Shown: positions 23,010 through 31,314 of the stretch, one piece after another
Numbering within the stretch: the stretch's first letter is position 1
How the letters are laid out: every line of letters begins with the position of its first letter
DNA from: Chitinophaga sp. YR573
GTDB taxonomy: Bacteria > Bacteroidota > Bacteroidia > Chitinophagales > Chitinophagaceae
NCBI RefSeq assembly: GCF_900110995.1
Contig: NZ_FOJF01000001.1
Location: 4,004,803 to 4,068,802 of the forward strand
DNA: 64,000 nucleotides
Reading direction: 5' to 3'
The notes under the pieces: model-generated
The model's input: the letters and a program-made list of their open reading frames with translations, nothing else
Database searches by the model: none
What the model was told of the DNA's origin: nothing
Program-made: the position numbers and the translations under genes

Positions 23010-25367
23010 TTATTCCGCCTTCTTTTTCCTCGGTGGTGCTTTCTTCTTAGGAGGATTAGCTTTTACATCTTCTATAATAGCCTTTGCTTCTTCCACAGTA
23101 AGGTCCGCAGCGGTGTCAATCTTTTCCTTCGGAATTTTAAAGTTCCTCAATCCCTGCTTTATATACGGACCATATGGGCCTTTAAGTATCTGGATCTTCT
23201 CTTTTTCAAAGATTTTTATTGTCCTTTCGTCTTTGGCTGTACGTTTTTCCGCAATTAACGGAGCAACTTCGTCCAGTTCGATGGTATAAGGGTCCATTTC
23301 TTTTTTGAGAGAGTAGAACTTCTTATCATGTGCGGCATAAGGACCAAAACGACCGATATTCACCGTAACATCTTCATCTTCAAATTTACCCAGGTTACGG
23401 GGCAGTTTGAACAACTCCATTGCTTCGGCCAGGGTGATGGTTTCGATACTCTGAGTCGCCTTCAGTTTTGCAAAACGTGGCTTCTCTTCATCTTCTACCT
23501 TACCTATCTGGATCATCGGGCCATAACGTCCCATACGTGCAACGATAGGTTTACCGGTTGCTTCATCTGTACCCAGCGGACGTTCGCCTTTTACACGTTC
23601 AGCATTTTCCAGGGTGTTCTCCACATCTTTATGGAAAGGGGTATAGAACTCATTTAACATGTTGTTCCATATCTTCTTGCCATGTGCGATTTCATCAAAC
23701 TCCCCTTCAATCCTGGCAGTAAAGCCATAGTCCATTACGGAGTTAAAGTACTGGTTCAGGAAGTCGGTAACGATCATCCCAAGGTCTGTCGGGAACAGTT
23801 TGTTCTTTTCAGCGCCGGTATTTTCGGTATCAGTTACTTTCTCAATCTTATCATCTTTCAGGGTAAGAATGCGGAAATCCCTTTTAATCCCTTCTTTCTC
23901 ACGCTTTTCAACATAACCACGTTTTTGTACGGTGGTAATGGTAGGAGCGTAGGTAGACGGGCGTCCTATGCCCAGCTCTTCCAGTTTCTTCACCAGACTT
24001 GCTTCCGTATAACGCGGAGCAGGGCGGCTGAAACGTTCTGTAGCTTTCATTTCTTTCAGGGGCAGGGCCTGTTTCACCTGTAATGGTGGCAATGAGCCAT
24101 CATCTGTATCTTCCTCATCACTTACATCCTCATCATCCTTTCCTTCCATGTATACTTTCAGGAAACCGTCGAATTTCAGTACTTCACCGCTGGCTGTCAG
24201 TTCCTCTTTGTTGGTAGAGATATCTATTTTAGCCGTGGTCTTTTCCAGTTCAGCATCACTCATCTGGCTGGCGATGGTACGCTTCCAGATCAGTTCATAC
24301 AGCTTTTTGGTATCGCTGTCATCTACAGTGGAGTTCTCCATGTAAGACGGGCGGATGGCCTCATGCGCTTCCTGTGCAGACTCGTTCTTGTTTTTGAACT
24401 TGCGGTGCTGGTGGTACTTTTCCCCATAATTAGTAGTGATCGCCTTCTGGATTTCGCCCAGGGCAGTATCCGACAGGTTCACGGAGTCCGTACGCATGTA
24501 GGTGATATTACCACTTTCATACAGTTTCTGCGCCAGCAGCATCGTTTTAGATACACTGTAGCCCAGCTTACGGCTGGCTTCCTGTTGCAGGGTAGAGGTA
24601 GTAAAAGGTGCAGCGGGCGACTTCTTGCCCGGTTTTACCTGGATATCTTTAACGCTGTAGGCAGCTCCCACACATTGCTGGAGGAACTTTTCAGCATCCT
24701 CAGCGGTTTTGAAGCGGGTAGGCCCTTCAGCTTTAAATGTAATGTTCTTGCCTGCAATGTCTTTAGCGGTAAAAAATGCTTCTACCTTAAAGGTGCTTAC
24801 AGAGTTGAAGGTATTGATCTCTCTTTCCCTTTCCACTATCAGCCTTACCGCTACAGATTGTACGCGGCCGGCAGATAATGAGTTCCGCATGCTCATCTTC
24901 CTCCATAATACGGGGGAGAGCTCGAAACCTACTATCCTGTCCAGTATACGCCTTGCTTGCTGGGCGTGTACCAGGTCCATGTTCAGTAAACGGGGATTTA
25001 AGACGGCTTTTTCGATGGCTGGCTTGGTAATTTCATGGAAAACAATGCGTTTGGTAACGTCAGGGTCAAGGCCGAGTACTTCGCAAAGGTGCCATGATAT
25101 GGCTTCCCCTTCACGGTCCTCATCCGTTGCTAACCAAACCTCACCGGTTTCCTTCGCCAGCTTCTTCAATTCCTTTACTATCTTTTCCTTATCTTCTGGG
25201 ATTTTGTACTTAGGTTTAAAGTTATTGGGGATATCGATACCCATATCATCCTTCTCAAGATCACGTATATGTCCAAAGCAAGATTTTACCTCGAAGTCTT
25301 TGCCAAGTATCTTTTCTATCGTCTTCGCTTTCGCCGGAGACTCAACTATTACTAGATTTTTTGCCAT
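23010..25367 (-). CDS. topA: DNA topoisomerase I
   Basis: Type IA topoisomerase relaxing negative supercoils. 785 residues. TOPRIM domain at the start (VIVESPAKAKTIEKILG, then TDEDREGEAI at 81-90), followed by the core with the active-site tyrosine Y290 in NITYMRTDS and the SAGRVQSVAVRLI stretch. The C-terminal 200 residues hold three glycine-rich TopA repeats (GRYGPMIQIG, GRFGPYAAHDKKFYSLK, GPYGPYIKQGLRNFKIP) in place of C4 zinc fingers, and a lysine-rich tail (KKKAPPRKKKAE) that probably binds DNA. This repeat architecture is known from other bacteria. Followed by the transglutaminase-like gene. Confidence 0.95.
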   Translation of the reverse strand: MAKNLVIVESPAKAKTIEKILGKDFEVKSCFGHIRDLEKDDMGIDIPNNFKPKYKIPEDKEKIVKELKKLAKETGEVWLATDEDREGEAISWHLCEVLGLDPDVTKRIVFHEITKPAIEKAVLNPRLLNMDLVHAQQARRILDRIVGFELSPVLWRKMSMRNSLSAGRVQSVAVRLIVEREREINTFNSVSTFKVEAFFTAKDIAGKNITFKAEGPTRFKTAEDAEKFLQQCVGAAYSVKDIQVKPGKKSPAAPFTTSTLQQEASRKLGYSVSKTMLLAQKLYESGNITYMRTDSVNLSDTALGEIQKAITTNYGEKYHQHRKFKNKNESAQEAHEAIRPSYMENSTVDDSDTKKLYELIWKRTIASQMSDAELEKTTAKIDISTNKEELTASGEVLKFDGFLKVYMEGKDDEDVSDEEDTDDGSLPPLQVKQALPLKEMKATERFSRPAPRYTEASLVKKLEELGIGRPSTYAPTITTVQKRGYVEKREKEGIKRDFRILTLKDDKIEKVTDTENTGAEKNKLFPTDLGMIVTDFLNQYFNSVMDYGFTARIEGEFDEIAHGKKIWNNMLNEFYTPFHKDVENTLENAERVKGERPLGTDEATGKPIVARMGRYGPMIQIGKVEDEEKPRFAKLKATQSIETITLAEAMELFKLPRNLGKFEDEDVTVNIGRFGPYAAHDKKFYSLKKEMDPYTIELDEVAPLIAEKRTAKDERTIKIFEKEKIQILKGPYGPYIKQGLRNFKIPKEKIDTAADLTVEEAKAIIEDVKANPPKKKAPPRKKKAE

Positions 25368-25674
25368 GAATGCCTTCTTTATGTGCTACTAGATACGTAA
25401 AATTCCGTATAAAATTGCAAATCCGATTTTTGCAAGTGTACAAAAGTAGGCCGAGAATAAAAAATAAGCCTCTTTCGATGTATTGAATGTAAATGTAATA
25501 TTTTTGATAAAATCATTTAAAATGAATGATTAAGAGTTTAATGGTTAAATTGCTGGGTAACAACGTTTTTAATAGGAAGGATCGCTTAACCATATATTTA
25601 TATGAGTGCAAATCTCCTGATTTTTTACTTTTACTGGTACATACACCATAATATATATGTAACCTTTACTTAGA
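25368..25674. other. Divergent spacer between topA and the DUF2520 gene
   Basis: Holds TACTTTTG on the minus strand (25448-25441), a perfect -7 box for topA about 75 bases before its ATG. No comparable box was found on the plus strand for the gene at 25675. No gene seen. Confidence 0.5.
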
Positions 25675-26439
25675 ATGGATATAGTTATTATTGGCGCGGG
25701 TAATGTTGCGCATTGTTTCGGTCAACTGCTTAAAATTAACGGACACCAGATCTCACAAGTGATTAGTCGTACGAAAGAGCATGCTGATGAATTAAAGGAA
25801 GTTATACATGCTGGGGCAGCTACGAACGACCTGAGGGATATTAATATGGAGGCAGATGTGTACCTCATTGCAGTGAGCGATGGGGCTATTCCGCTGTTAA
25901 ATGACCAGCTAAGGCTGGGCAAACGTATTGTGGCCCATACGGCAGGTGCCGTACCACTGGACGCAATCAGTAACATTTCTTCGAATACCGGGGTATTATA
26001 CCCCTTACAGTCTCTCCGCAAGGGTGTGAAGAGTTTCCCTCCCATCCCATTATTGCTGGAAGCAGCCAATGACGAGACGATGCGCAGGCTGCAACCTATT
26101 GCACAAAGCGTTTCTTCCAGGGTGGAAGTAATGAACTCCGAACAGCGTTTGCAACTGAACCTGGCAGCAGTATTGTGTAATAACTTTACTAACCACCTGA
26201 TTGCCAGGTCTAAAAACTATTGTGAGAAAGACGGGCTGGACTTTTCCCTGCTGGAGCCCATTATCAAAGAAACCTTTGAAAGACTGGATAAATTCCCTCC
26301 GGAATCTGTACAGACTGGTCCTGCCCTGCGCAATGACCAGGCTACCATGACTAAACACCTGGGACTGCTGCAGGATCAAAAGTATCTTCAACTGATCTAC
26401 AGGGTAATGTCTGACAGTATTAATGATTTTTACAAATGA
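25675..26439 (+). CDS. Rossmann-fold DUF2520 protein
   Basis: Cytoplasmic protein of 254 residues. N-terminal NAD(P)-binding fold with GAGNVAHCFGQLL (7-19), then DVYLIAVSDGAIP and GVLYPLQSLRKG; the C-terminal part is the all-helical DUF2520 domain (LAAVLCNNFTNHLIARSKNYC, TGPALRNDQATMTKHL). It is related to pyrroline-5-carboxylate reductase and prephenate dehydrogenase in fold, but the reaction is unknown. Start codon of the next gene overlaps its stop (ATGA), which ties it to kdsC. Confidence 0.85.
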   Translation: MDIVIIGAGNVAHCFGQLLKINGHQISQVISRTKEHADELKEVIHAGAATNDLRDINMEADVYLIAVSDGAIPLLNDQLRLGKRIVAHTAGAVPLDAISNISSNTGVLYPLQSLRKGVKSFPPIPLLLEAANDETMRRLQPIAQSVSSRVEVMNSEQRLQLNLAAVLCNNFTNHLIARSKNYCEKDGLDFSLLEPIIKETFERLDKFPPESVQTGPALRNDQATMTKHLGLLQDQKYLQLIYRVMSDSINDFYK

Positions 26440-26957
26440 ACATTTTAGCGCTTTTTAAGCCCATCACTACCTTTGTATTTGATGTAGATGGTGTGCTGAC
26501 AGACGGAACCGTCCAATTGCTGCCTAATGGGGAACAGTCCCGGAAAATGAACATCAGAGACGGGTATGCTCTTCAGCTGGCCATTAAAAAGGGGTACAGG
26601 ATAGCCATTATCTCCGGAGGAAAGTCTGAAAGTGTGGTGAGCCGCCTGCAAGGGCTGGGAATTAAGGATATCTATACCGGGATCACCGATAAACAGGAAA
26701 AACTACAGGATTATGTATTTGAGCATGATCTGCGCTGGGAAGAGGTGATTTTTATGGGGGATGATATTCCGGATTACCGGGCTATGCAACTGGTAGGTTT
26801 GCCTGTTTGTCCGGCAGATGCCGCTCCGGAAATAAAAAGTATCTGCCGTTACGTTTCTCCTGTCAATGGTGGTATGGGATGCGTAAGGGAAATTATAGAG
26901 AAGGTATTAAAGCTGAATGACCACTGGACGATAGACGAAGAAATTGCCAGTCGTTAG
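26436..26957 (+). CDS. kdsC: KdsC-type HAD phosphatase (KDO 8-phosphate phosphatase)
   Basis: Small HAD hydrolase of 173 residues without a cap domain. Motif I is FDVDGVLTDG (nucleophile D16, acid D18), motif II IISGG, motif III MGDDIPDYRAM. The pattern, including NIRDGYALQLAIKKGYRIAIISGG and QGLGIKDIYTGITDKQEKL, is that of the KdsC tetramer, which removes phosphate from KDO 8-phosphate for lipopolysaccharide core synthesis. No kdsA or kdsD in the window. Overlaps the DUF2520 gene by 4 bases. The exact substrate is by family inference. Confidence 0.88.
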   Translation: MNILALFKPITTFVFDVDGVLTDGTVQLLPNGEQSRKMNIRDGYALQLAIKKGYRIAIISGGKSESVVSRLQGLGIKDIYTGITDKQEKLQDYVFEHDLRWEEVIFMGDDIPDYRAMQLVGLPVCPADAAPEIKSICRYVSPVNGGMGCVREIIEKVLKLNDHWTIDEEIASR

Positions 26958-26989
26958 TCATTTCTTATTTTTACTGCAATTATAATATT

Positions 26990-27931
26990 ATGAAATTGCT
27001 GATTGCATTTTTCAAGTTGATACGTTATCCGAACCTTATTTATATTGGATTAACACAATTTTTACTGCAATACTGTGTGGTAGCACCATTACTGCAATAT
27101 AACGGGGAATCGCCATCGCTTTCCCCGTTATCGTTTTTCTTACTTTCCTTATCTACAGTATTAATAGCGGCAGCCGGTTATATCATCAATGATTATTTTG
27201 ATATCAATATTGATATCATCAACAAGCCGGATAAAATGGTACTCGACAAGATCATTAACCGTCGCTGGGCAATGGCCTGGCACACCATATTTAATATGGC
27301 GGGGGTATCTATCGGGTTTATCGTAGCCTGGCGCTTAGGGCAAATCTATCTCGGGTTTACCCAGGTATTCTGTTCTTTACTGCTCTGGTTTTATTCTACT
27401 TCTTTTAAAAGACAGGTACTGATCGGGAATGTGCTGATCTCTTTATTAACAGCGCTTTCCGTAGTGGTAGTAGGGTTCTACGAGAAAAAGATTTACGAGA
27501 GTTTTGATGCGATTATGTCTCCCGTAGGGCGCAAACTTATTCAGATCATTGGCGTATACGCCCTGTTTGCGTTCCTGATTTCCCTGGTAAGGGAGATTGT
27601 AAAAGACCTGGAAGATATGATAGGTGATAGCAAGGATGGTTGCCGCACTATTCCCATTGTATGGGGAGTAACACCCGCCAAACGCCTGTGTTATGGGTTG
27701 CTGGTAGGTTTACAGGTACTGATCCTGCTCACCGAAATAAGGATTGCTTTTTTGGGATGGTATATAGCTATTATTTACCTGGCACTGTTTGTACAGGTGC
27801 CATGCGTATATATTTATCTGCAGCTGAAAAAAGCCCATCTGCCGGAACATTACCATAAAGTAAGTTCTATGGTGAAGCTGATCATGCTCACCGGTATCTT
27901 ATCTATGATCTTCTTTAAAATAATGCTTTGA
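26990..27931 (+). CDS. UbiA-family prenyltransferase (GGGP geranylgeranyltransferase-like)
   Basis: Integral membrane prenyltransferase of 313 residues with about eight or nine helices. The two Asp-rich motifs are NDYFDINID (about 64-72) and DLEDMIGDSKDGCRTIPIVWG (about 205-225). Sequence is nearest to the group named for archaeal digeranylgeranylglyceryl phosphate synthase, which is also present in Bacteroidota; menaquinone (MenA) and heme-O (CyoE/CtaB) types look less alike. The acceptor in this organism is not known. It lies 32 bases after kdsC and its stop overlaps the maf start by one base. Confidence 0.75.
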   Translation: MKLLIAFFKLIRYPNLIYIGLTQFLLQYCVVAPLLQYNGESPSLSPLSFFLLSLSTVLIAAAGYIINDYFDINIDIINKPDKMVLDKIINRRWAMAWHTIFNMAGVSIGFIVAWRLGQIYLGFTQVFCSLLLWFYSTSFKRQVLIGNVLISLLTALSVVVVGFYEKKIYESFDAIMSPVGRKLIQIIGVYALFAFLISLVREIVKDLEDMIGDSKDGCRTIPIVWGVTPAKRLCYGLLVGLQVLILLTEIRIAFLGWYIAIIYLALFVQVPCVYIYLQLKKAHLPEHYHKVSSMVKLIMLTGILSMIFFKIML

Positions 27932-28500
27932 TGTATACCGGTAAACGTGTAATACTGGCGTCACAGTCGCCCCGGCGTAAACAATTGCTGGAACAGGCAG
28001 GGATTCTTTTTGAAGTGAAAGTAGTGGATACTGCGGAAACCTTTCCTGCGGATATGCATATCCCGGATATTCCCATACACATTGCACGTCAGAAGTCTGC
28101 CGCAGTAGCTGCACTATGCAGTAATGAAGATATTATCATCACCGCAGATACAGTGGTGGTACTGGATGATACGATCATTGGCAAACCCAAAGACAGGGAT
28201 GATGCTATTAAAATTCTTTCTGCATTAAGTGGCCGTACACATCGTGTAATCACAGGTGTAGTGATTACGCATAATGGAGAAGAGTTGTCTTTCTCCAAAG
28301 AAACAGAAGTACATTTCAAACCACTCACGAACGCACAGATCACTTACTATATAGATGAGTACAAACCTTATGATAAGGCCGGTGCTTATGCAATACAGGA
28401 ATGGATAGGAGCAGTGGGGATAGAAAGTATTAATGGATGTTTTTATAATGTAATGGGCCTTCCAATCAGTAATGTGGTGGAAGCCTTAGAGAAAATATAA
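27931..28500 (+). CDS. maf: Maf family nucleotide pyrophosphatase
   Basis: House-cleaning pyrophosphatase that hydrolyses non-canonical nucleoside triphosphates such as dTTP/UTP analogues, by family knowledge. 189 residues with the signature LASQSPRRKQLLEQAGI near the N-terminus, ITADTVVVLDDTIIGKP in the middle, the SGRTHRVITGV stretch and KAGAYAIQEWIGAVGIESINGCFYNVMGLP at the end. I use the ATG at 27931, whose first base is the last of the UbiA stop; TTG at 27928 is less likely. Last gene of the 25675-28500 unit, ended by a clean terminator. Confidence 0.92.
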   Translation: MYTGKRVILASQSPRRKQLLEQAGILFEVKVVDTAETFPADMHIPDIPIHIARQKSAAVAALCSNEDIIITADTVVVLDDTIIGKPKDRDDAIKILSALSGRTHRVITGVVITHNGEELSFSKETEVHFKPLTNAQITYYIDEYKPYDKAGAYAIQEWIGAVGIESINGCFYNVMGLPISNVVEALEKI

Positions 28501-28525
28501 CGGCGCAAGAAATTGCGCCGTTTTT
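28501..28525 (+). terminator. Terminator after maf
   Basis: CGGCGCAA (28501-28508) and TTGCGCCG (28513-28520) with tetraloop GAAA, then five T. A second small hairpin, TTACGC / GCGTAA at 28542-28559, may serve the converging homoserine dehydrogenase gene. Confidence 0.9.
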
Positions 28526-28563
28526 ACTTTTAAATGGTTGGTTACGCTTCTTTGCGTAATATG

Positions 28564-29748
28564 CTATTCCTCCAGTACCAGCAGGTTCACATCTTTATTC
28601 TTCAGCCACTGAGCTTCTTTCAGTTTTTCTAAGTTGATGGTACCTACTATATAGCGGTAGGTAACAGACTCATATTTCTCTGAAATATTGAAGAAGTCGG
28701 CCAGATGTACCTGATCCGGTGAGCTGTAGCGCAGATATACTTTCAGTTGTACATCATTGCTGAATGCAGGCTGGTTGGATTGTTTAATCTTTTTATACTC
28801 ATAACGGTAATTGTATAACAGGGCAGAGATATCTGATAATACCGCACTACCTGTGGCAGTACCACCAGCACCTTTACCCACAAAGAATTGTTTGTCTGTA
28901 AATGCACTCTCTAACAGGATACCGTTGTATTCATTGTATACATCGTACAGCAGGTTATGTTCTTTTACCAGGTGAGGTAACACGTATGCATTTACGCTAC
29001 CATTCTTCCTGCGGCAGGTGCCTATGAGTTTAATGGTACAACCGCGTTGTTTTGCAAACTGTATATCAAAATCATTCAGGTGATGAATACCGAAGTTGAA
29101 TACTTCTTCCGGTTTTACAAATGTTCCGAAAGCATGTAATAACAGGATAACGATTTTGAATTTAGGATCATATCCTTCTATATCCAGGGTAGGATCAGTT
29201 TCTGCGAAACCTAAGTCCTGCGCCTGTTGCAGGGCGGTTGCAAAGCTCAGGTTTTCTTCAAATATTTTTGTGAGGATATAATTCGTAGAACCGTTACAGA
29301 TACCTTCTACTGCATTCAGTAAGTCGTTATCATAGTATTCTTCCAGGTTACGGATGATGGGAATACTTGCGCAACTGGATGCTTCGTAGAGGAAAGGCAC
29401 TTTGTTTTCTATCTGCAGCTGGTATAATGCAGGCAGGTTTTCTGCGATCATCCTTTTGCTTGCACTCACTACAGCTTTACCATTGCGTAAGGCAGTGCTT
29501 ACGATATGAAAGGCTGCATCTGTTTCGTTGATCAGCTCTACTACCACGTCGATGGTGGGATCGTTCAGGATCTCGTTAGGATCTGTAGTAAAGTAACTGG
29601 CATCTATAGGACGTTGTTTGTTTGGGTCTTTAATACATATTTTTTTTATGCGGGCATTAATACCTTTTGTTCTGTTCAGAACTTCGTATAACCCTTGTCC
29701 CACGCAACCAAATCCGAAAATTCCTAAATTGATGATCTTTTTTTCCAT
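28564..29748 (-). CDS. hom: Homoserine dehydrogenase
   Basis: Reduces aspartate semialdehyde to homoserine, the branch point to methionine and threonine. 394 residues: NAD(P) site GIFGFGCVGQGLYE (about 9-22), substrate-binding region EGICNGSTNYILTKIFEENLSFATALQQAQDLGFAETDPTLDIEGYD (catalytic Lys/Asp/Glu set) and KGAGGTATGSAVLSDI. The C-terminal 80 residues could be a divergent regulatory domain; no standard ACT signature seen. It is the monofunctional form, not the aspartokinase fusion. It lies 44 bases after the metB-like gene and downstream of its SAM riboswitch. Confidence 0.93.
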   Translation of the reverse strand: MEKKIINLGIFGFGCVGQGLYEVLNRTKGINARIKKICIKDPNKQRPIDASYFTTDPNEILNDPTIDVVVELINETDAAFHIVSTALRNGKAVVSASKRMIAENLPALYQLQIENKVPFLYEASSCASIPIIRNLEEYYDNDLLNAVEGICNGSTNYILTKIFEENLSFATALQQAQDLGFAETDPTLDIEGYDPKFKIVILLLHAFGTFVKPEEVFNFGIHHLNDFDIQFAKQRGCTIKLIGTCRRKNGSVNAYVLPHLVKEHNLLYDVYNEYNGILLESAFTDKQFFVGKGAGGTATGSAVLSDISALLYNYRYEYKKIKQSNQPAFSNDVQLKVYLRYSSPDQVHLADFFNISEKYESVTYRYIVGTINLEKLKEAQWLKNKDVNLLVLEE

Positions 29749-29792
29749 TTTCTTTTTTGTGCTTAATGAGTAACGTATTGCTACGTTCCGCT

Positions 29793-30971
29793 TTATTGTA
29801 AAACTGTTATTTGTTTGCCTGCAGGCAGGTTGAGCTTGTCCAGCGCCTGCTTCAGGTCATTGATAAGGTCATCTGCATCTTCTATACCTACAGAGAGGCG
29901 GATGCAGGAATCTTGTAGTCCCGTTTTTTTACGAAAATCTTCAGGTATGAGACGATGTGTCATGGTTGCCGGATGATCGAGCATGCTTTTTACGCCGCCA
30001 AAACTTTCCGCCAGCTTAAACAGCTTGGTAGCATTTACTACACGTATGGCGCTTTTAATGTTATCTGTTTTCAAAGAAAAGCTGACAAGCCCTCCATATT
30101 GTTTTTGTTGTTTGCGGGCAATATGGTGGTTCTTATGTGTAGCTAATCCAGGGTAATATACTTTGTCAACAGCCGGGTGAGAAGTGAGCCAGGTGGCTAT
30201 TGCCGAGGCATTGCTGCATTGTTTATCCAGGCGCAGGCAGAGTGTTTCAATACCGCGGATGGTCAGCCATGCTTCAAACGGACTGAGTATACTTCCTGAA
30301 ATATTCTGATTGAAGCGTATCTGGTCTGCCAGTATTTTGTTGTTCACGACTACCAGTCCGGCTATAACATCTGTATGTCCTGCCAGGTATTTGGTAGCGC
30401 TGTGGATCACGATATCGGCGCCCATTGGAATAGGTTGTTGCAGCAGTGGTGTGCAGAGTGTATTATCTACTACCAGCAGTACGTTATGCTGCTTTGCTAT
30501 TTTGCTGATGGATTTGATATCGGATACGCGTAATGTAGGATTGGTAGGCGATTCCAGCCAGATCATTTTTGTCTGCGGAGTCATAGCTGCCAGCACTTTA
30601 TCGGTACTGCTGGTATCTACAAAGTTTGCTTTGATACCAAAGCGTTCAAACATATGCTGAAACATCTGGAAAATACCGCCATAAGTATCTTCCACTGCCA
30701 TGATCTCATCACCGGTTTTTAATAGCTTCATCACAGCATCTATCGCTGCCATGCCGCTGGCGAAACCGAAGCCGGCGTGGCCTTCTTCCAGGCTGCAGAT
30801 AATATTCTCCAGCACCTTTCGTGTAGGATTGTTGGCACGGGAAAATTCAAATCCCTTATTGATACCGGGGGATTCCTGCACAAAAGTGGAGGTCTGATAA
30901 ATTGGAACAGAGATGGCGCCTGTCAATTCATCAACCGGTATGCTATGAAGTAATTGTGTTGCTATTTTCAT
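29793..30971 (-). CDS. metB: Trans-sulfuration PLP enzyme (cystathionine gamma-synthase/lyase type)
   Basis: Cys/Met-metabolism PLP enzyme, 392 residues. Seen: SVPIYQTSTFVQ near 21-32, ASGMAAIDAVM, DTYGGIFQMFQ, ESPTNPTLRV (140-149), VVDNTLCTPLLQQP, and the PLP lysine K194 in HSATKYLAGHTD. C-terminal SLGGVKS-like loop reads SFGGVKSMLDHPA. The family covers gamma-synthases and gamma-lyases, which cannot be parted by eye, but the SAM-I riboswitch upstream and the homoserine dehydrogenase downstream point to methionine synthesis (acylhomoserine to cystathionine or homocysteine). Symbol is given on this context. Confidence 0.85.
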   Translation of the reverse strand: MKIATQLLHSIPVDELTGAISVPIYQTSTFVQESPGINKGFEFSRANNPTRKVLENIICSLEEGHAGFGFASGMAAIDAVMKLLKTGDEIMAVEDTYGGIFQMFQHMFERFGIKANFVDTSSTDKVLAAMTPQTKMIWLESPTNPTLRVSDIKSISKIAKQHNVLLVVDNTLCTPLLQQPIPMGADIVIHSATKYLAGHTDVIAGLVVVNNKILADQIRFNQNISGSILSPFEAWLTIRGIETLCLRLDKQCSNASAIATWLTSHPAVDKVYYPGLATHKNHHIARKQQKQYGGLVSFSLKTDNIKSAIRVVNATKLFKLAESFGGVKSMLDHPATMTHRLIPEDFRKKTGLQDSCIRLSVGIEDADDLINDLKQALDKLNLPAGKQITVLQ

Positions 30972-31020
30972 TTTACGCTTTCAGCTTGCCGCTTAAGCAG
31001 AAAAGGGGAGTGCAGGGCAT

Positions 31021-31050
31021 AAAAAAAGCCCCTCCGTGGTTGGAAGAGGC
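31021..31050 (-). terminator. Expression-platform terminator of the SAM riboswitch
   Basis: Minus strand: GCCTCTTCC pairs imperfectly with GGAGGGGC (31042-31050 with 31028-31035), followed by seven T. It lies between the aptamer and the metB start, as expected of a switch that stops transcription when SAM is bound. Confidence 0.75.
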
Positions 31051-31090
31051 ATCTCAGTATTTTATTACATTGAATATCTATCTCTGCCAA

Positions 31091-31210
31091 CTTATCTTCC
31101 CTCGATTATAATTATAACCGGGGCCGGAATTAGCACCTTTATCCTGTCGTTAAACAAGATTGGTTGCTAAGGCATCGCAGGGCCAAGTCCCTCCGCCTTT
31201 CTGGATAAGT
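31091..31210 (-). ncRNA. SAM-I (S-box) riboswitch
   Basis: On the minus strand the leader reads CTTATCCAGAAAGGCGGAGG, GGGACTTGGCCCTGCGATGC, CTTAGCAACC, AAGGTGCTAATTCC and closes with AGATAAG. These are the conserved aptamer parts of SAM-I: P1 (CTTATC with GATAAG), the AGAnnnGnnGAGGGA internal loop with kink-turn, the GCGATGCC-TTAGCAACC segment and the AAGGTGCTAATTCC P3/P4 junction. It controls the metB-like gene and homoserine dehydrogenase. Confidence 0.95.
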
Positions 31211-31230
31211 GATTTTTAAAGAACTGGGTG

Positions 31231-31262
31231 CAAAGGTAATGTTACTTGCTCCAATTTTCCAA
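31231..31262 (-). promoter_or_regulatory. Promoter of the SAM riboswitch transcript
   Basis: Minus strand: TTG (31262-31260), 21-base spacer, TACCTTTG (31238-31231), a perfect -7 box about 20 bases before the aptamer. Confidence 0.65.
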
Positions 31263-31266
31263 AAAA

Positions 31267-31296
31267 TTGGAAGATTGGAATAAATTGCTAACTTTA
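31267..31296 (+). promoter_or_regulatory. Promoter of the DUF2851 gene
   Basis: TTG at 31267-31269, 19-base spacer, TAACTTTA at 31289-31296 (seven of eight consensus-fitting positions). It nearly overlaps the riboswitch promoter on the other strand. ATG follows at 31315. Confidence 0.45.
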
Positions 31297-31314
31297 TTAG
31301 CATAATTTCCTCAG

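Noticed and set aside
24709..25392. 227-codon plus-strand frame opposite topA
   Set aside because: Antisense to conserved topoisomerase motifs; serine/leucine-rich shadow composition.
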